Shown here: one piece after another, positions 46,101 through 57,200 of the stretch | How the letters are laid out: the number at the start of each line of letters is the position of its first letter | How positions within the stretch are numbered: position 1 is the stretch's first letter | Assembly (NCBI GenBank): GCA_037962975.1 | Contig: CM075670.1 | Span: forward strand, 148,742,501 to 148,806,500 | Direction of reading: 5' to 3' | Length of the DNA: 64,000 nt | Origin: Clitoria ternatea | Taxonomy: Eukaryota; Streptophyta; Magnoliopsida; Fabales; Fabaceae | Position numbers and translations under genes: made by a program | The notes under the pieces: model-generated | Database searches by the model: none | Seen by the model: only the letters and a program-made list of their open reading frames with translations | Told to the model about the DNA's origin: nothing

Positions 46101-47150
46101 AAAACCTGCCTTCAACAACTCCTCTGTTTGCTCACAAGCCGCCCTCTGCTTCTCCGGTCCCAACCTCCTCTTCTTCTGAGCCACCGGTCTGGTTTCAGGA
46201 TACACTGCAAGTTTGTGACAACAGAAATCAGGATCCATCCCCGGCATGTCTGCTGCTGTCCATGCGAAAAGGTCTTTGAATTCCTGCAAAAGGGCTAATA
46301 AGCGTTGCTCCATAGCAGACTCCAGCTTATCATTGATGTGCGTGACCTTCTCTGGGGAATCTCCCAATATGACATCCCTGGAGCCACCATCTGGTGTGGG
46401 CTTAGATGGATTGAGTGGATCAATCTTCAATTCCGCTCTGGGGTCTAGGTCAATAAGACTGACAGATCCTGCCGCTGTTCCTCCGTCGTTCAACTTCCTC
46501 TTCTTGTTAAATGCATCCAACTTAACCATGTTGAGGCTCAGATTATAACAATATCGAGCCATCTCCTGATCTCCGCGGAGTGAGGACACACCATTGTCCT
46601 TGTCGATAAATTTGATCAGGAGATGAGGGGTGGATACAATTGCTTCCATAGCGTTCAATGTTGGACGGCCTATGATACCGTTGTACGGGGATTCCACATC
46701 AATCACCAGAATTCTTGACTTGACTGTTCTTGCACCGGGCTCCCCTTCAAAAGAAATCAAAGTGTCGAGGTATCCCTTAGTAGGTTGCTTGGCTCCGTTA
46801 AACGCTGTGAGTTCTTGTGTGTATGGTTGTAAATCTGCATCACTGAAACCCATTCGTTTGAAACAATTATAAAAGATAACATCACAAGAACTTCCCTGAT
46901 CGACGAGGATCCTCTTGACGTCCTTATTGGCTATGACGGCCACAATCACTACTGCATCATCACCTCCTGGAATTGTTGGGCCAAAGTCATCATCTGTAAA
47001 CGACACCGTCGGGGCTGTCACTCCGTCTCTGAAAGGGCGGTTATTCCTCGGTTTACCCTGGACTGACAGAATCATCCTATGGTGGTTCTTTCGTGCTGTG
47101 ATTGATGTTCCTCCTCCCGCGAATCCTCCAGCTATCATCTCAATCACTTC
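43179..47150 (-). CDS. Tat-type pol: protease, RT, RNase H, archaeal-type RNase H, integrase
   Basis: About 1322 residues, open throughout, in frame with gag just upstream. Counting from the GTG at 47147: protease with VDQGSS at 82-87 and the IIGRPTLN end; reverse transcriptase about 340-530 with YIDD at 474-477; first RNase H about 590-730, where the usual catalytic Asp of LYLDAS reads Ala (LYLAIS), as in Tat elements; second RNase H about 745-875 with D754, E793, D816 and D866 in place; integrase with a zinc region (H975, H981, C1013, C1016), D1045, D1105 and E1141. The codon before is not ATG, so it is made as gag-pol. A TGA (47151-47153) lies between gag and pol in the same frame. Confidence 0.95.
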   Translation of the reverse strand, partial: EVIEMIAGGFAGGGTSITARKNHHRMILSVQGKPRNNRPFRDGVTAPTVSFTDDDFGPTIPGGDDAVVIVAVIANKDVKRILVDQGSSCDVIFYNCFKRMGFSDADLQPYTQELTAFNGAKQPTKGYLDTLISFEGEPGARTVKSRILVIDVESPYNGIIGRPTLNAMEAIVSTPHLLIKFIDKDNGVSSLRGDQEMARYCYNLSLNMVKLDAFNKKRKLNDGGTAAGSVSLIDLDPRAELKIDPLNPSKPTPDGGSRDVILGDSPEKVTHINDKLESAMEQRLLALLQEFKDLFAWTAADMPGMDPDFCCHKLAVYPETRPVAQKKRRLGPEKQRAACEQTEELLKAGFIREIRYSSWLSNVVMVQKANGKWRMCTDYVDLNRCCPKDPYPLPNIDRMVDDSSGYQYLSFMDAYSGYNQIPMWEGDQEKTAFINDRGVFCYTVMPFGLKNAGATYQRMINKVFEGMHTKLVEVYIDDIIAKTPAGGDHIEDLRQVFTRLRQYNMRLNPLKCTFAVPAGKFLGFMLTQRGIEANPGKCQAILDMQSPKCLREVQSLNGKVAALARFMPKMAHRSLPLYKALKKHKSFKWGEEQEQAFQQLKAVLSSPPILVKPDPGETLILYLAISDEALGVALVKETPEGQRPVYFTSKTFQGAEGRYQKIEKAALAVVWASRRLRPYFHAHPVLVRTDLPLRSVLSKPDLAGRMIKWSIELSEFEILYEPRGAIKAQVLADFVVEMTGADPATPRTHWTIYVDGSSNSKGCGAGVVVESDDGVHLEISLRFNFKTSNNQAEYEACLAGLRAAIDIGASAVTLCSDSQLVISQVQGEYQAKEPQLQLYLNCVNELKGRFEVLEFKHVPREENTRADILSRLASTKQPGSTTTVVQSTLTSPSIPLYPSLNAVMVSYPYEDSWVIPYIRYLADGQLPTDEKERRRVKKELPYFTMVDGALYRKGFSVPYLSCLREDEVQAILTEVHEGQCGHHAGGRSLMRKVLRAGYWWPTVKQDSADFVRKCDACQKFSNLHHTPAQELSSSAVPWPFYQWGLDILGPFPTAPGGIKYLIVGVDYFTKWIEAEPVVHITSARTRRFMYENIIARFGVPGRIVTDNGTQFTDKKFTDLLEGLGIVQIFSSVEHPQTNGQAEVANREVLKGLKKRLGEAKGGWTDQLCHVLWAYRTTPHSSTNESPYRLVYGVEAMIPVELQKRSARVEYFSAEDNNANLASELDVLQELREKAFVRDQAIKAKAALRYNKRVQYRAFNTGDLVLRKASVGNKFAHQGKLAPTWEGPYRVSEVTGKGSYRLEELDGTPIRNKWNTQNLRMYYS

Positions 47151-48524
47151 TCATCTGCCCTGTCTCTGCTGCTGGGGCATATTACTTTGTTGGGCACCTT
47201 CAGCAATCACTACCCCTTTCTGCTTCTCAGCCGCAGTGAACTTCCTTGCTGGGTTGCGCGTATTATCATCTTCATCATCAGGATCTCTATTCCTTTTCTC
47301 CATCCTATGAGGCTCATCCATAGATTTCTCCTTAAACAAATACTGCTTCAACTTTCCTTCCCGAATGAGAGTTTCCACCGTATTCTTTAACGCCTTACAC
47401 TCATCAGTGTTGTGCCCTGTCTGCTCATGGAAAATGCAGTATTTACGTGGGTTACCACCCCTCTTGGCTGGGGCTGGCTTCCTTATACCAAAGACGTTCA
47501 GAGTTGGCCAACCAACTTCCCTCATGATTTGTGAGTGCCTGGTGTTCAACGGAGCATAGTGATCGAACGATGATACGCGCCTATCTCGTGGATGCTGACG
47601 AGCATTCACAAAGTCTTCTCTAAAGGCATGCTTCTCGGGCCTAGCTCTCTCCTTTTCTCTCTGTGGCTGCTGAGCGGGTACAGAAGGCTTTACTCTTGCT
47701 GCAGTTGCCTCTAGATGCATCTCTATGCCCACATATTTGGAAGCTTTCCTTCAAAACTCCTCGAAGGTTGTAGGTGGGCTCTTTGCCAAAGATAGGGCAA
47801 AGGCTGAACCTGGCTGAAGAGCTTCCACTACAATATGGAGTTGTATGGCCTCCGTGAGGTTAGGGACCAACGCAGCCTCCTTGTAAAACCTTTTCAGGAA
47901 CTCCTTAAGAGTCTCAGTTTCTCCCTGTCTTATCTGGGCCAGGGTGTGAGAAGTTCTTGGGATATCCCTGGAGATAACGAAATGGCTTTCGAATGCAGCA
48001 GCCATTTCCTCCCAAGAGTCTATAGATCCTGAAGGCAAACTTTTAAACCAGCTGAGAGCTTCCTCCGTCAACGTCCTTGGGAACATTCTGCACATGACAT
48101 CTTCGTCTGCTCCCAGATACATAGCTTCATAAACATAAGCATCCAAATGCTTAGTGGGGTCGGACTCTCCATTATACTTCCCAATCGACAATGGCTGAGT
48201 TGTTTGCAAATGTTTTGGAATGACAATATTCATCAACCTCCTTGAGAAAGGGACATTGAGCTTGTATGTCCCTGAAGTTACCACCGCCTGCTCCCTTCTC
48301 CTGATACTGACTCTATCACCAGAGTCCTGCGTTTGCTCCCTCTCTTCATATGTGGGGATCTTCGAATACTGGAGGGTGGTGGATCTATCTCTCGCTGATG
48401 CATGGTGAGCATCCTCTGCATGGGATACTACTCTGTCCCCAGCTCCTCCTCTCTCTCGCCTCAGCTCCATCAGTTCCTCCTTCAGTTGCCTGATAACCTC
48501 ATCGCGAGGGTCAGGTGTCTGCAC
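47151..48524 (-). CDS. Tat-type gag with one in-frame TGA
   Basis: The ATG at 48524 opens a frame that runs through TGA at 47751-47753 to TGA at 47151-47153, and on into pol without a frame change. The N-terminus is acidic/coiled (RQLKEELMELRRERG). Residues about 90-250 form the retrotransposon gag core (KHLDAYVYEAMYLGA, ALSWFKSLP, ETLKEFLKRFYKEA). After the stop a zinc-finger-like CIFHEQTGHNTDEC and a basic tail follow. Both TGA codons could come from CGA (Arg) by one C-to-T change. Gag assembles the particle and binds the RNA. Confidence 0.88.
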
Positions 48525-48681
48525 TTACACCATCCTCCGGGTTTGAGTTGCAGGAGATTCGAAGACGAGTCTCCTCCCAGCCTGTTGATGGGTCACATCC
48601 TCCACGTGACCTTCCACGAAATCTCTCCCGTCACCTTCCATTGTGCCAACCTAACTTCTGCGAAAATGGGAATAACTCTAT

Positions 48682-48703
48682 CGAGTCCCACCGGGCGTGC
48701 CAA
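48682..48703 (-). other. Primer binding site region, Tat element
   Basis: On the minus strand, directly after the 5' LTR: TTGGCACGCCCGGTGGGACT, a form I know from Tat-lineage elements and distinct from the tRNA-Met sites of the other elements here. I have not verified the tRNA. Confidence 0.7.
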
Positions 48704-49515
48704 TGAACTGGTCTGGACCGGGGTCTAGGATCCGGTATGGGACCAGCCACAAGGATACAGATGTTTTTAGGGTTTGCACACCGGAACTGTGTACATCCGA
48801 CGTACTAATCCGGTCTCTCAGTGGGAGAGGCCGGTCTTGTTGTCCTGGAGATCCTTCACACCAACGATTCGCGTTGTAGGAGGGCGAAAGGTGGTGCCAC
48901 CTGCGAAGATTCTCCGACGCTCAAGTTAGAAGAGTGTATGAACTGAATGAATACTCAAGCGTGATAACAGTAAAATGTGAGATAGAATAACGATACCATG
49001 CATGTGTGTTGATATGGCCTCTTATAGTTGAACGTAAGAGAGAAAAAAAAATGAGACGTTGGATGCAGGTGGGTCCCTTATCTCTGATTGCGTGTATATT
49101 GTGTCAATCAAAGTGGCTCGACTTTCAGAATGTGTCAGGAGGGTAGGTCAATTATCAGAGTACAATCCTCCAGAGAGAGGAGAGGATAATCACCTTTTCC
49201 GCATAATCTGCTGACACGCCCACTTACTTTCTGAAGCCATTGATGTGACGTATTTTGCTACAAACAGTGTCTTCGTTGATAAGTTATCAAAAGGCTCTTC
49301 TCTTGCTATCGGGGAAAAGCTAACAATTATATAAATATCCCGTATCAATGAACATAGAACCGTTACAGCGAAAATGAATGATGCTGTCATGGAGTGAGGG
49401 CGGATGACCAGACAACGGATATCCGGTGTGGTAACGTTGAACCTGGACACCGGTTTTCCTTATATGAGGTCAGTCTGACGTCACAAGTATGGGGGCCGGT
49501 ATCTAGACCGGATCA
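48704..49515 (-). repeat. 5' LTR of the Tat element (right copy)
   Basis: Identical by eye to 37304-38115. It is followed by the ATTTG duplication at 49516-49520. Confidence 0.95.
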
Positions 49516-49520
49516 ATTTG

Positions 49521-51500
49521 TAATTGTTACAAATAGAAGATAAGATCTTTATTAAATTTAATAATTTTAAAATCAAATATTTAATCCTTAATAAATTTGA
49601 TAGGATTTGTAAAACTTACAAATTAAAGATAAGATCTTTATCAAATTTAATAGGATTCAGAATAAAATATCTTGAACTCTAGAGATAAGGTCTAAAATTT
49701 AAACCTTGATCGTTCCTAAAAAATAGCATGATTGTTGAGACTCTAGAGATAAGGTTTAAAAGTTAAATCTTGACTATTCCTATTTTAGGATAATTGTAAG
49801 GGTCAAAAGATAAGGTTTAAAAGTTAAACCTTGGCCGTTTCAAAATTTAAGATTTCAAATTGTTTGAAATCATAACCGAATATTTTGAGTTGTTAATGGT
49901 CAGTGGGACATTCTGGCTAGGAAAAACTTGGTACTTAAGCGGTCACTCCGGACCCACCTCTTTTTCCTGGGAACTAACCTAATTACAGTACTAAATTTTT
50001 TGGTTGGAACACCCCTTGACCCTGTCTGTTGAACGGTCAATAGAGCCGCTAAACTTCTTTGCGTAGTTTTCTTTTTATGACCCCGCGTGTTTAATTATGT
50101 GTTTTAAAATTTATTTTATTTTAGATACAATTGATTACTCTATTAATTGATTAATTAACACGTCCAGCGGTGAATGGTTATGGTATTAGATTTTTTTTAT
50201 TTAATTTTAAATACAGCCTACGTGCTGTACCTTTCTCTATTCTTAAATTTCTTCTCTTAACCCTTCACTCGTATGTAAAACGAGTTTTCTTTATTACATT
50301 GTAATCTTGGAAAAGCCAACAAGGTGGAGACCTAGAAGAAACCTAGAATTGTGTCTCTTGGTGGATATGACCTTGAAAGGAACAAAGGAGTGGTGACTAC
50401 AAGAGGATGGTGGTTTCAAGAAGTAGGACTTCACGAAGTGAAGACACCATAGTTCCTTTAGGTTTATTTTATTTTATTTTATTTTCTAGGAAGACCATAA
50501 CTATCTCACAATTTTGATTGCATGTTTTGGGATTTTATTTTGCGTTAAAACGTTTAATGAAAGTCGGTACTGAACAATAAAAAAATTGAAATCCCTCAAG
50601 CCCGACAATCATACCTTCCAATAAGTAATAACGTCTAACTTGATATAAATAAAGTGCAGGTCATGTCATAGTTGGGTGCCTTTATTTATGTTTAGTAGGA
50701 CATGATTGGATAATTGGATTATCCAAGTATAACTTATTAAGTTTTATTCAAATAGATATTTTTTAATTGGATTGGAAAAGCCTAAAGGTATGAACAGTCT
50801 AAAACGCGTTCTAATAAACAACAGTCATCAATACTAGTTTTAATAAAGTGTAGGTTCTGCCAAAGCAGGGTGCTTTTATTGATATTAGTAAAGGATGATG
50901 GATAATTAGATTATCCAACCATTTGTTATTGGACTTATCTAGGTAACTTTAATTAAATTGAAGAACCTAGAAGCGTTAATATTAAGTTTAAACGCCTTCT
51001 AATAAGTAACACTCATCGAGACTAATGTCAATAAATAGTGGGCTTGCCAAAGCAGGGTGCTATCATTTATATTAGTAAGGCGCGATGGGATAATTGTAAT
51101 ATCCAAATTGTTTTTATTAGGCCTAAACTTAACTAAGTTTTTCAATTGGATTGAAAATAACTTAGAGGCATACAGATTAAGCTTAAATTCATAAGATGAA
51201 TAAAGGTAAAGAGTTACCCACTCAATCATCCAAGAGTTGCATGAGATGCAATTGGAAATATGTTTCCTACCTAAATAACCAAGGGTTGGGCAATCAGCCA
51301 AAGCTGACTCAACATTAGGCCAAATATGGATCTTGGCCCACTAGAAAAATCTTCCAATAGGATTTTTTATGATTCAGTGAGGGTATTTGTTTTTGAATCA
51401 AAATAGTGGGAGACAACATATTTATTTAATGACCAAAATTTAAATATGTTTTAAATAGAAGTGATAGATTTTCATGTAATTTGTTTTAGAATAACCATGA
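49521..51500 (+). other. Tork/BARE-like element interior, leader and gag region, no frame left
   Basis: It starts with GTTACAAAT repeats that continue from left of the Tat element. At 50570-51110 three related segments recur, each with a GT(C/A)GGT-TTGCCAAAGCAGGGTGC(T)TTTATT-like core and a GGATAATTGGATTATCCAA palindromic phrase, about 200 bp apart. A gag frame is not readable. Confidence 0.5.
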
Positions 51501-54308
51501 CAAACCAAATATTGTTTTGTTGCAATCTGTTCTTTGGAAGGACACTTTATCTAAAAAATGCCTAGATAGGTATTGAGACTTGAGAATTATCTTCATTAAA
51601 GATGAAGCGACAGCGTGTCATGTATGGCTTCTATATCATCTATGGTTGGGTCTTGAATACCCTATGGAGTCTGCATAAACTCTGAGCTGTAAAATGCAAT
51701 ATGGGAGATATACGATATGATCGTATACAGACTTTATTAAGGCCAAGTTGGTCTAGAAGTCTAAAAGGTGATCAAGAAAGGAAATTGTTTCCAGTTTTAG
51801 CCAAATAAGACATTAAAATAATTTGTCTAAAGAACTTGAAGGAGTTCAAAAGAAAGGGAAGTAAGACTTCCACTACAGGTCATGTTATAGAAGTCAAGTT
51901 ATTTTACTTCACTAACATTAGTATCAGATACTAGTAGTAGATCTCAAATTTTGAAAGATCAAGGAAGTAGATCACTTGTTAAGGGTGGAGAAATCTGTGT
52001 AAAATTGAGTAAAAGTTGCTACATTGGGCTAGTTAGTGAACTAGACATTGTGCATATTGTTTCTTATTGGACAAGAAATGTTTTTCTTATTATAAAATAA
52101 CTTTATTTCTTCAAATGGATATTGATGCACAATTGAGTAATGGATTCCACATCCTAAATCTCAAAACACCCATCTATAACAACTATCAAAGTAGGTTAAA
52201 ATAAGTGATTTTGAACCTTACATGGTATTGTCTCCTAAGGCAAATGGATAAGAAACACATTTCTAAATACCATTAATGTGGTTATATAGACTCTTTTGAT
52301 TTTGGAATCAATGGAGACATGTAAATCTTATTTATTGGAGAGATAATTGAGACCTCATTCATTGAAAAGATGAGTAATCTATTGTCTAATACATGATGAT
52401 GTATGTGGGCCTATTAGAACAATAACTAGATATGTTTTTAAATACTTCAACATACTAATTGAAAAGTCAATGAGTATGGATTTATGTAACATAAGTTAGA
52501 AAGTCTTTGAAAAGTTCAAAGAATTCATAATGAAGTGAAAAACCAAATTGGCAAGACAATTAAAGCTCTTGATTAGATCAAGATAGCAAATAATTTGAGC
52601 TACAAGTTTGATAACTATCTAATAGAGTGAGAGATTACCTCTTAACTCATTCCTTATTGAATGCCTCAATAGCATCTCTACAGGGAAAAGTCAAACCTTG
52701 TTGGACATAGTTTGATTATTGATTATTATCAAACATCTCTAACTCCTTCAACGTTCCTTTATTAACAAAATTTCCACACTTAACCATGTTCCATCTTAGA
52801 CTTTCTTAAAGAAACCATATATGATATGGACTAGGAAGAAATCTAGTATGTCTTTACTAATAATTTGGAACTATGATGCTTCTATAGAGCATCCAACTCT
52901 GACAAGGTCAGATCCAAATTAGATAAATGTCTTTTATGAGATACCCAAAGAAAGCTAAGGGTTATCAGTTCTACAATCCATCTGAAAATAAAAGGCTTGT
53001 TGCTTAGAATGTTGTATTCTTTAATAAGAGTACATCCTTTAAAGAATCAGTGGGAGGATGGTAGAACTTGAAGAAATTCAAGTATCACAAAGCATTTAAA
53101 AGTCAAGGATGGACTTGGAGCAGAAATCACAAAGTGTTATGACATCCTTAGCTCCGGTAGCACAAGACTTGCGTAAGATCAAATAGGATATGTCACCAAA
53201 TTTGAAAGATATGGATATCTTATAAATCAGGAAGGAGGCATATTGCTAAATGACCAAGCTTCTTATGAAAAGGCCAATGCAAGTTTAGATTCTAAGACAT
53301 GGCATAAGACCATGGGATTTAAAATGGGTTCCATGTATATTAACAAGGTATGAACCCTGGTTGACACACCTAAAGGGTAAAACCTATAGGATGCAAGTGG
53401 GTTTTCAAAAGGAAAACTAAACATGGATGGTAATAAGAGTACCTTTAAAAGCAAGATTGACAAAATCCAATTAGCTTAAAAACCATTTAGATCCTGCTTG
53501 TTGTAGTAGTATACCACTATTATGAGATATGATAGATAGATGTCAAGATGGAAATCATCTTGAGGATGTGTATATGACATAACCTAAAGGCCTTTTACGC
53601 CTGAAACATCTAGGAAGATATGTGAACTGCAAATGTTCTGTTTATGGACTAAAGCAAGCTTTTAGAAGCTAGAATCTTCATTAAAGAATGAAGATAAATC
53701 TTGTGACTATAAAAGGGTTAGTAACTCCATAATTATAGTTCTAATATTACATGTAGAAGACATGCTTCTTCTAGTAATAATATTCTTATTCTATAGTCAA
53801 GAGTATCCTTAAACACTTAAGAAGGACTAAGGATTTGATCTTGATAAATGGAAAATGAGCTCGTTGTAAAGGTTACATTGATGCCAATCTTTTGATTAAT
53901 TTGAAAGACTTAAGATTGTAATCAAAATATATGTGTTATCAAGATGGTTGCGATGTATGCTTGAAAGGTTCAAAGCAAGAAACATTCGTTGGTTCTACTA
54001 ACAAATCTAAGTATTTTGCTATGTTAAATTACAAAAGAAGTCAATTTACATTTAATCATTCCAAATGTTTTGTACCTTATGAGTTTCCACTGTGATGACA
54101 ATGGAACCATAGGACAATATAAGGAAGTGGATTAATCCAAGCATATACTTAAATAGTTCCATCTTTAGAAGATGTGAAAATATGCAATATGCATACCAAC
54201 AAAATTGTTAGGAACCCATTAGTAAAACCGCTTACGTAGTAAAAGAATAAGGGCACTGTAGACGTCATTAGGCATTAACCTTATCGGTTCTAAGTGCAAG
54301 TGAGAGAT
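51500..54308 (+). pseudogene. Tork/BARE-like pol remnant
   Basis: Many stops and frameshifts, but the order is readable. Integrase lies at about 52395-52790 (DDVCGPI, a KVFEKFKEF stretch, then KTIKALD). Reverse transcriptase lies at about 53335-53690 (LVDTPKG, a MQVGFQK version of CKWVFKRK, and CSVYGLKQAF). RNase H lies at about 53930-54290 (ETFVGSTNKSKYFAMLNYK). Tork/BARE-type elements end with this arrangement. Confidence 0.75.
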
Positions 54309-55593
54309 TATTGGAAATATGCACTAAAAGCCTATATAGGACGCATCATTTTGAATAAGTCATTTTTTGTTAAATAGTTTAACAACCTTTATTTATCCTT
54401 GGAGTAATAGTTCATATGAGAGTTATTCCTAAAATATCCCTAGTCAAGTATTTACGTGGGGACATGTAAATACATTAAGACTAGTGTGTGAGTATACTGA
54501 TTATATGATCTCACAAATCATGGATATAAATGATATCAAGTCTTCACATGGGTACACATTAAGAGTGATGATGTACTGGACAGACCCATCATGAGAATGT
54601 TGCATGGATCGTTACATGAATGTCATAAACAATTCTCAATATGATAATGGTATATGTGGTCCTTTGACCTGAAGTCACTACAATTCCTACATAAGGAGTT
54701 TGTTGTTTTAATATAATCAAACATCTTCTATAACAAGAGGACTATAAAGGTTGTGGTTAGGCAATAAACAAATTATACAGAGGGATGTGAGTGATGTAGA
54801 TGGGATTTGTCTCTCCTATGTGACAGGAGTGATATCTATAGGCCACTTGATGGAGTGAGACTAAGGAAATGTATAGCCATGCTAGAAAGAATAAATATTG
54901 AATATTTATTCAGATAAAGTCTACTCCGGTATCAAGTAAAATAAATTGGACTGTACAAGGATGATGTGACCATGCCTTGGGCCCAATTAGGATATCATGA
55001 CAAAAGGAACAAACATATAAAATAATTATCACTTATAGGTTATGTTGATAATAAATAATATTTGGACATAATGACGCATTGCTAGATGTCACTCTTATTT
55101 TATATTATTAATAAAATAGTTTATTATTAATATAACCGAGTATTTTACCTATAGGGTCACACACATAGAGTAAGCCCATCAGAAAATAGCTTTTATTTTA
55201 GTTGGACTAAAATAAAACTATTGGGTCTAACTCATTTAGAATGAGTAAGGAGCCCACTCTTTAGAGAGTAAATTAGGTCAAACCTAAGCCTATAAATAGA
55301 GCATAAGATGCTCATAGGCGGCTAACCAAAAAAGAGACACAAAATATGCAAAAGTTGTAAAAGCTACACGCCGTCAAACTAGTATTTGGAAGGTGTAGCA
55401 TTTCTGGTGGGAGTACTCGTGTGAACTCCCAAAGGACGAGGCTATGACTACTTCGATTGGATTTTCTTCAAGAGGTAATCCTAAAGCGCAATATTTTTGT
55501 GTGTGTTTGTCTTATGTTTTGAAACACGATGCTTTGTAAATCCTATGAGAATCCTTGTATTTCCGCTGCTTAAGCATTAGGGATTCCCTAACA
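54309..55593 (+). repeat. 3' LTR of the Tork/BARE-like element
   Basis: A direct repeat of 35134-36418. The first bases read TATTGG (TG changed to TA). The TATA box CCTATAAATAGAG is at about 55289. Confidence 0.92.
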
Positions 55594-56097
55594 GCCCCAA
55601 CAACACCGTCAAGCCTTTGGCCGGTATGAGACGCTTCCACAAGAAAGCTGCCAGCTCCAGTTGATGACTATTAGAAGAAAGAAATTCCCAATAAACATTA
55701 CCGATTTCAATTAAATTATATAGGAAATTAAGGTAACTTCCTACCCACTCAATGTTTTACTTAAGCTCTCACTGAATGAATTTTTTATCTAAAATAAAAA
55801 GATTAGTAATCTACACTAGAGAAAGAAACACTACTGTTATCTCTTATACTATATTTTAAAAGGTGCAATAATATTTCAAAATTTGACATATTTGAATGAA
55901 AATATTGTCATTAAAACATGGGATAAACCCCTAAATATAAAGATTACAAAAAAAAGAGGCACATCGGCCTATGAGATGTCAAATTAACAAAGTTACAAAA
56001 AAACCTAAGACAAAAAGCTAAACTAAAGCCCATCCCAACTATAAAGGCATTTTTTTGTAGGCACAAATTAAGTAGGAGGAGTGATAAAAGTCTCGTG
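55594..56097. other. Noncoding DNA right of the Tork/BARE-like element
   Basis: The first 71 bp can be read as the end of a protein (PNNTVKPLAGMRRFHKKAAS, stop at 55662-55664), which may be chance. The rest is AT-rich without features. Confidence 0.3.
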
Positions 56098-57200
56098 CTA
56101 GAGGACAACACCAACATCAGGAGTTCCTCCTTCCTCTTCTTCATCTAAGCTTTCATCCTCCAAGGACACCAACTTTAGTTCCATCAATTGTTTATGATAA
56201 AGAGGGAACAACCAGTATAACTCATCTGCTAGCTCCATGGATTGGCCTTGTACCATGTTGTATAGATGCCCACCATGAAACTTATAATAGACACTTATCC
56301 CATGAGTATTTAGCTCGAGTTTGGGATTCTGATGCATAATTTACCGTACCATACTGCTAAAGGCTTCATTAGCAATGATTTCAAACAAAATCATTTCCTC
56401 TTGCCATCCCTTCTTCTTGTCAACATACTTTTCCTCGAGAGTTTCCATATCGGCTTCTAAGTCCTTTGCCTTGTTACTAGCATCAGTCTTTTCAGATAGA
56501 AGCCAATCATATTTCTCTTGAAGACTTACTAGAGTATCCTCAATAGTTTTTTGCTTCATCTTAGCATCATTGGCTCTCTTGGAGGATAATACGAAGTCAT
56601 CTTCCAACTCCTTTTTTTCTCTTTCTCCTTTTCCAAGGTTTCCTCTACCTCGACTTTCTCTGCCCGAGCCTTTTTTATCTCCTCGAAGCACTGTTTGGCT
56701 TATGAGGTAGAGACGTAGGACTGACCCAAGGATTTCAATACTCCAACCACTTCGGCCAGGTTCTAAAGGGCACCATCAGTGAAGTCTCGGATTTGGTCCA
56801 AAGGTATGTCTCTCTGGAGCCTGTAGGGCTTTTAAAATCAAATCAGCAGCGTTATAACTGAATCCAAGAACTCCAAAATGAGAGTTTAGTATTCTCTCCT
56901 CCTCTGGTTGATCTGTGATGTGTTCCTCAAGCCCAAAGTAACACCCTTTAGGTGGTTGGGCCAACGCCAACATTGATGAAGGTTAATTGTTGGGTCTTGG
57001 TCTTCTTCTTCTGAGACTGTGTTGGCTCTTTCCCCTTATACTTTTTCTTTGGAATTAGAGTTAGCTTCCCGACCTGGTTAGCCGAAATGCTAATTTTTTT
57101 TGCCTTGAACCTTGTTCCCCTGTGCTTTTGAAGGATGTAGTTCTCATGATTTTGCTGACTCTGTGAATGCCTTAAAGTTTATAAGGTTGGTGTTACACAG
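56098..57200 (-). pseudogene. Decayed antisense additional ORF of an older Tat-type element
   Basis: Minus-strand pieces at 56973-56776, 56691-56341 and 56337-56098 follow one another. The second is a coiled coil ending ANEAFSSMVR, and the third opens HQNPKLELNTHGISVYYKFHGGHLYN. The same pattern ends the coiled coil of the young Tat element's antisense gene (YESFGLALRQVYYRNPGIKLNLYG, FEFHGGRLV). A Lys-rich block (KKKYKGKE, at about 57050) sits upstream in both. Stops and frameshifts show it is dead. The minus strand orientation suggests that its element lay on the plus strand. Confidence 0.7.

Larger units (their letters stand above)
37304..49515 (-). mobile_element. Young Tat-lineage Ty3/gypsy retrotransposon with antisense gene
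   Basis: 12.2 kb with 812-bp LTRs that I read as identical line by line, and an exact ATTTG duplication. Coding strand is minus: 5' LTR on the right, primer site, gag, pol with two RNase H domains, a 3' noncoding region with a 59-bp tandem array, an antisense additional gene on the plus strand, polypurine tract and 3' LTR on the left. A second (archaeal-type) RNase H and an additional gene opposite pol are hallmarks of Tat elements (Retand, Grande, Ogre group). Identical LTRs show a very recent insertion. gag-pol carries two TGA codons and the antisense gene one frame change, so this copy may depend on others. Confidence 0.95.
35134..55593 (+). mobile_element. Old Tork/BARE-like Ty1/copia element, split by the Tat element
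   Basis: Matching LTRs at 35134-36418 and 54309-55593 (1285 bp each) begin TGTTGGAAATATGC and end TTCCCTAACA. A TGGTATCAGAGC primer site follows the left one, and GTGAGAGAT-type purines precede the right one. Interior blocks are 36419-37303 (leader) and 49521-54308 (decayed gag-pol). The flanking pentamers (TGAGG, GCCCC) do not match. The LTRs differ by scattered substitutions and the genes are full of stops, so it is old. Confidence 0.88.

Noticed and set aside
43738..47390. Many plus-strand frames of 60-131 codons opposite gag-pol
   Set aside because: Shadows of the long minus-strand polyprotein, lacking motifs.
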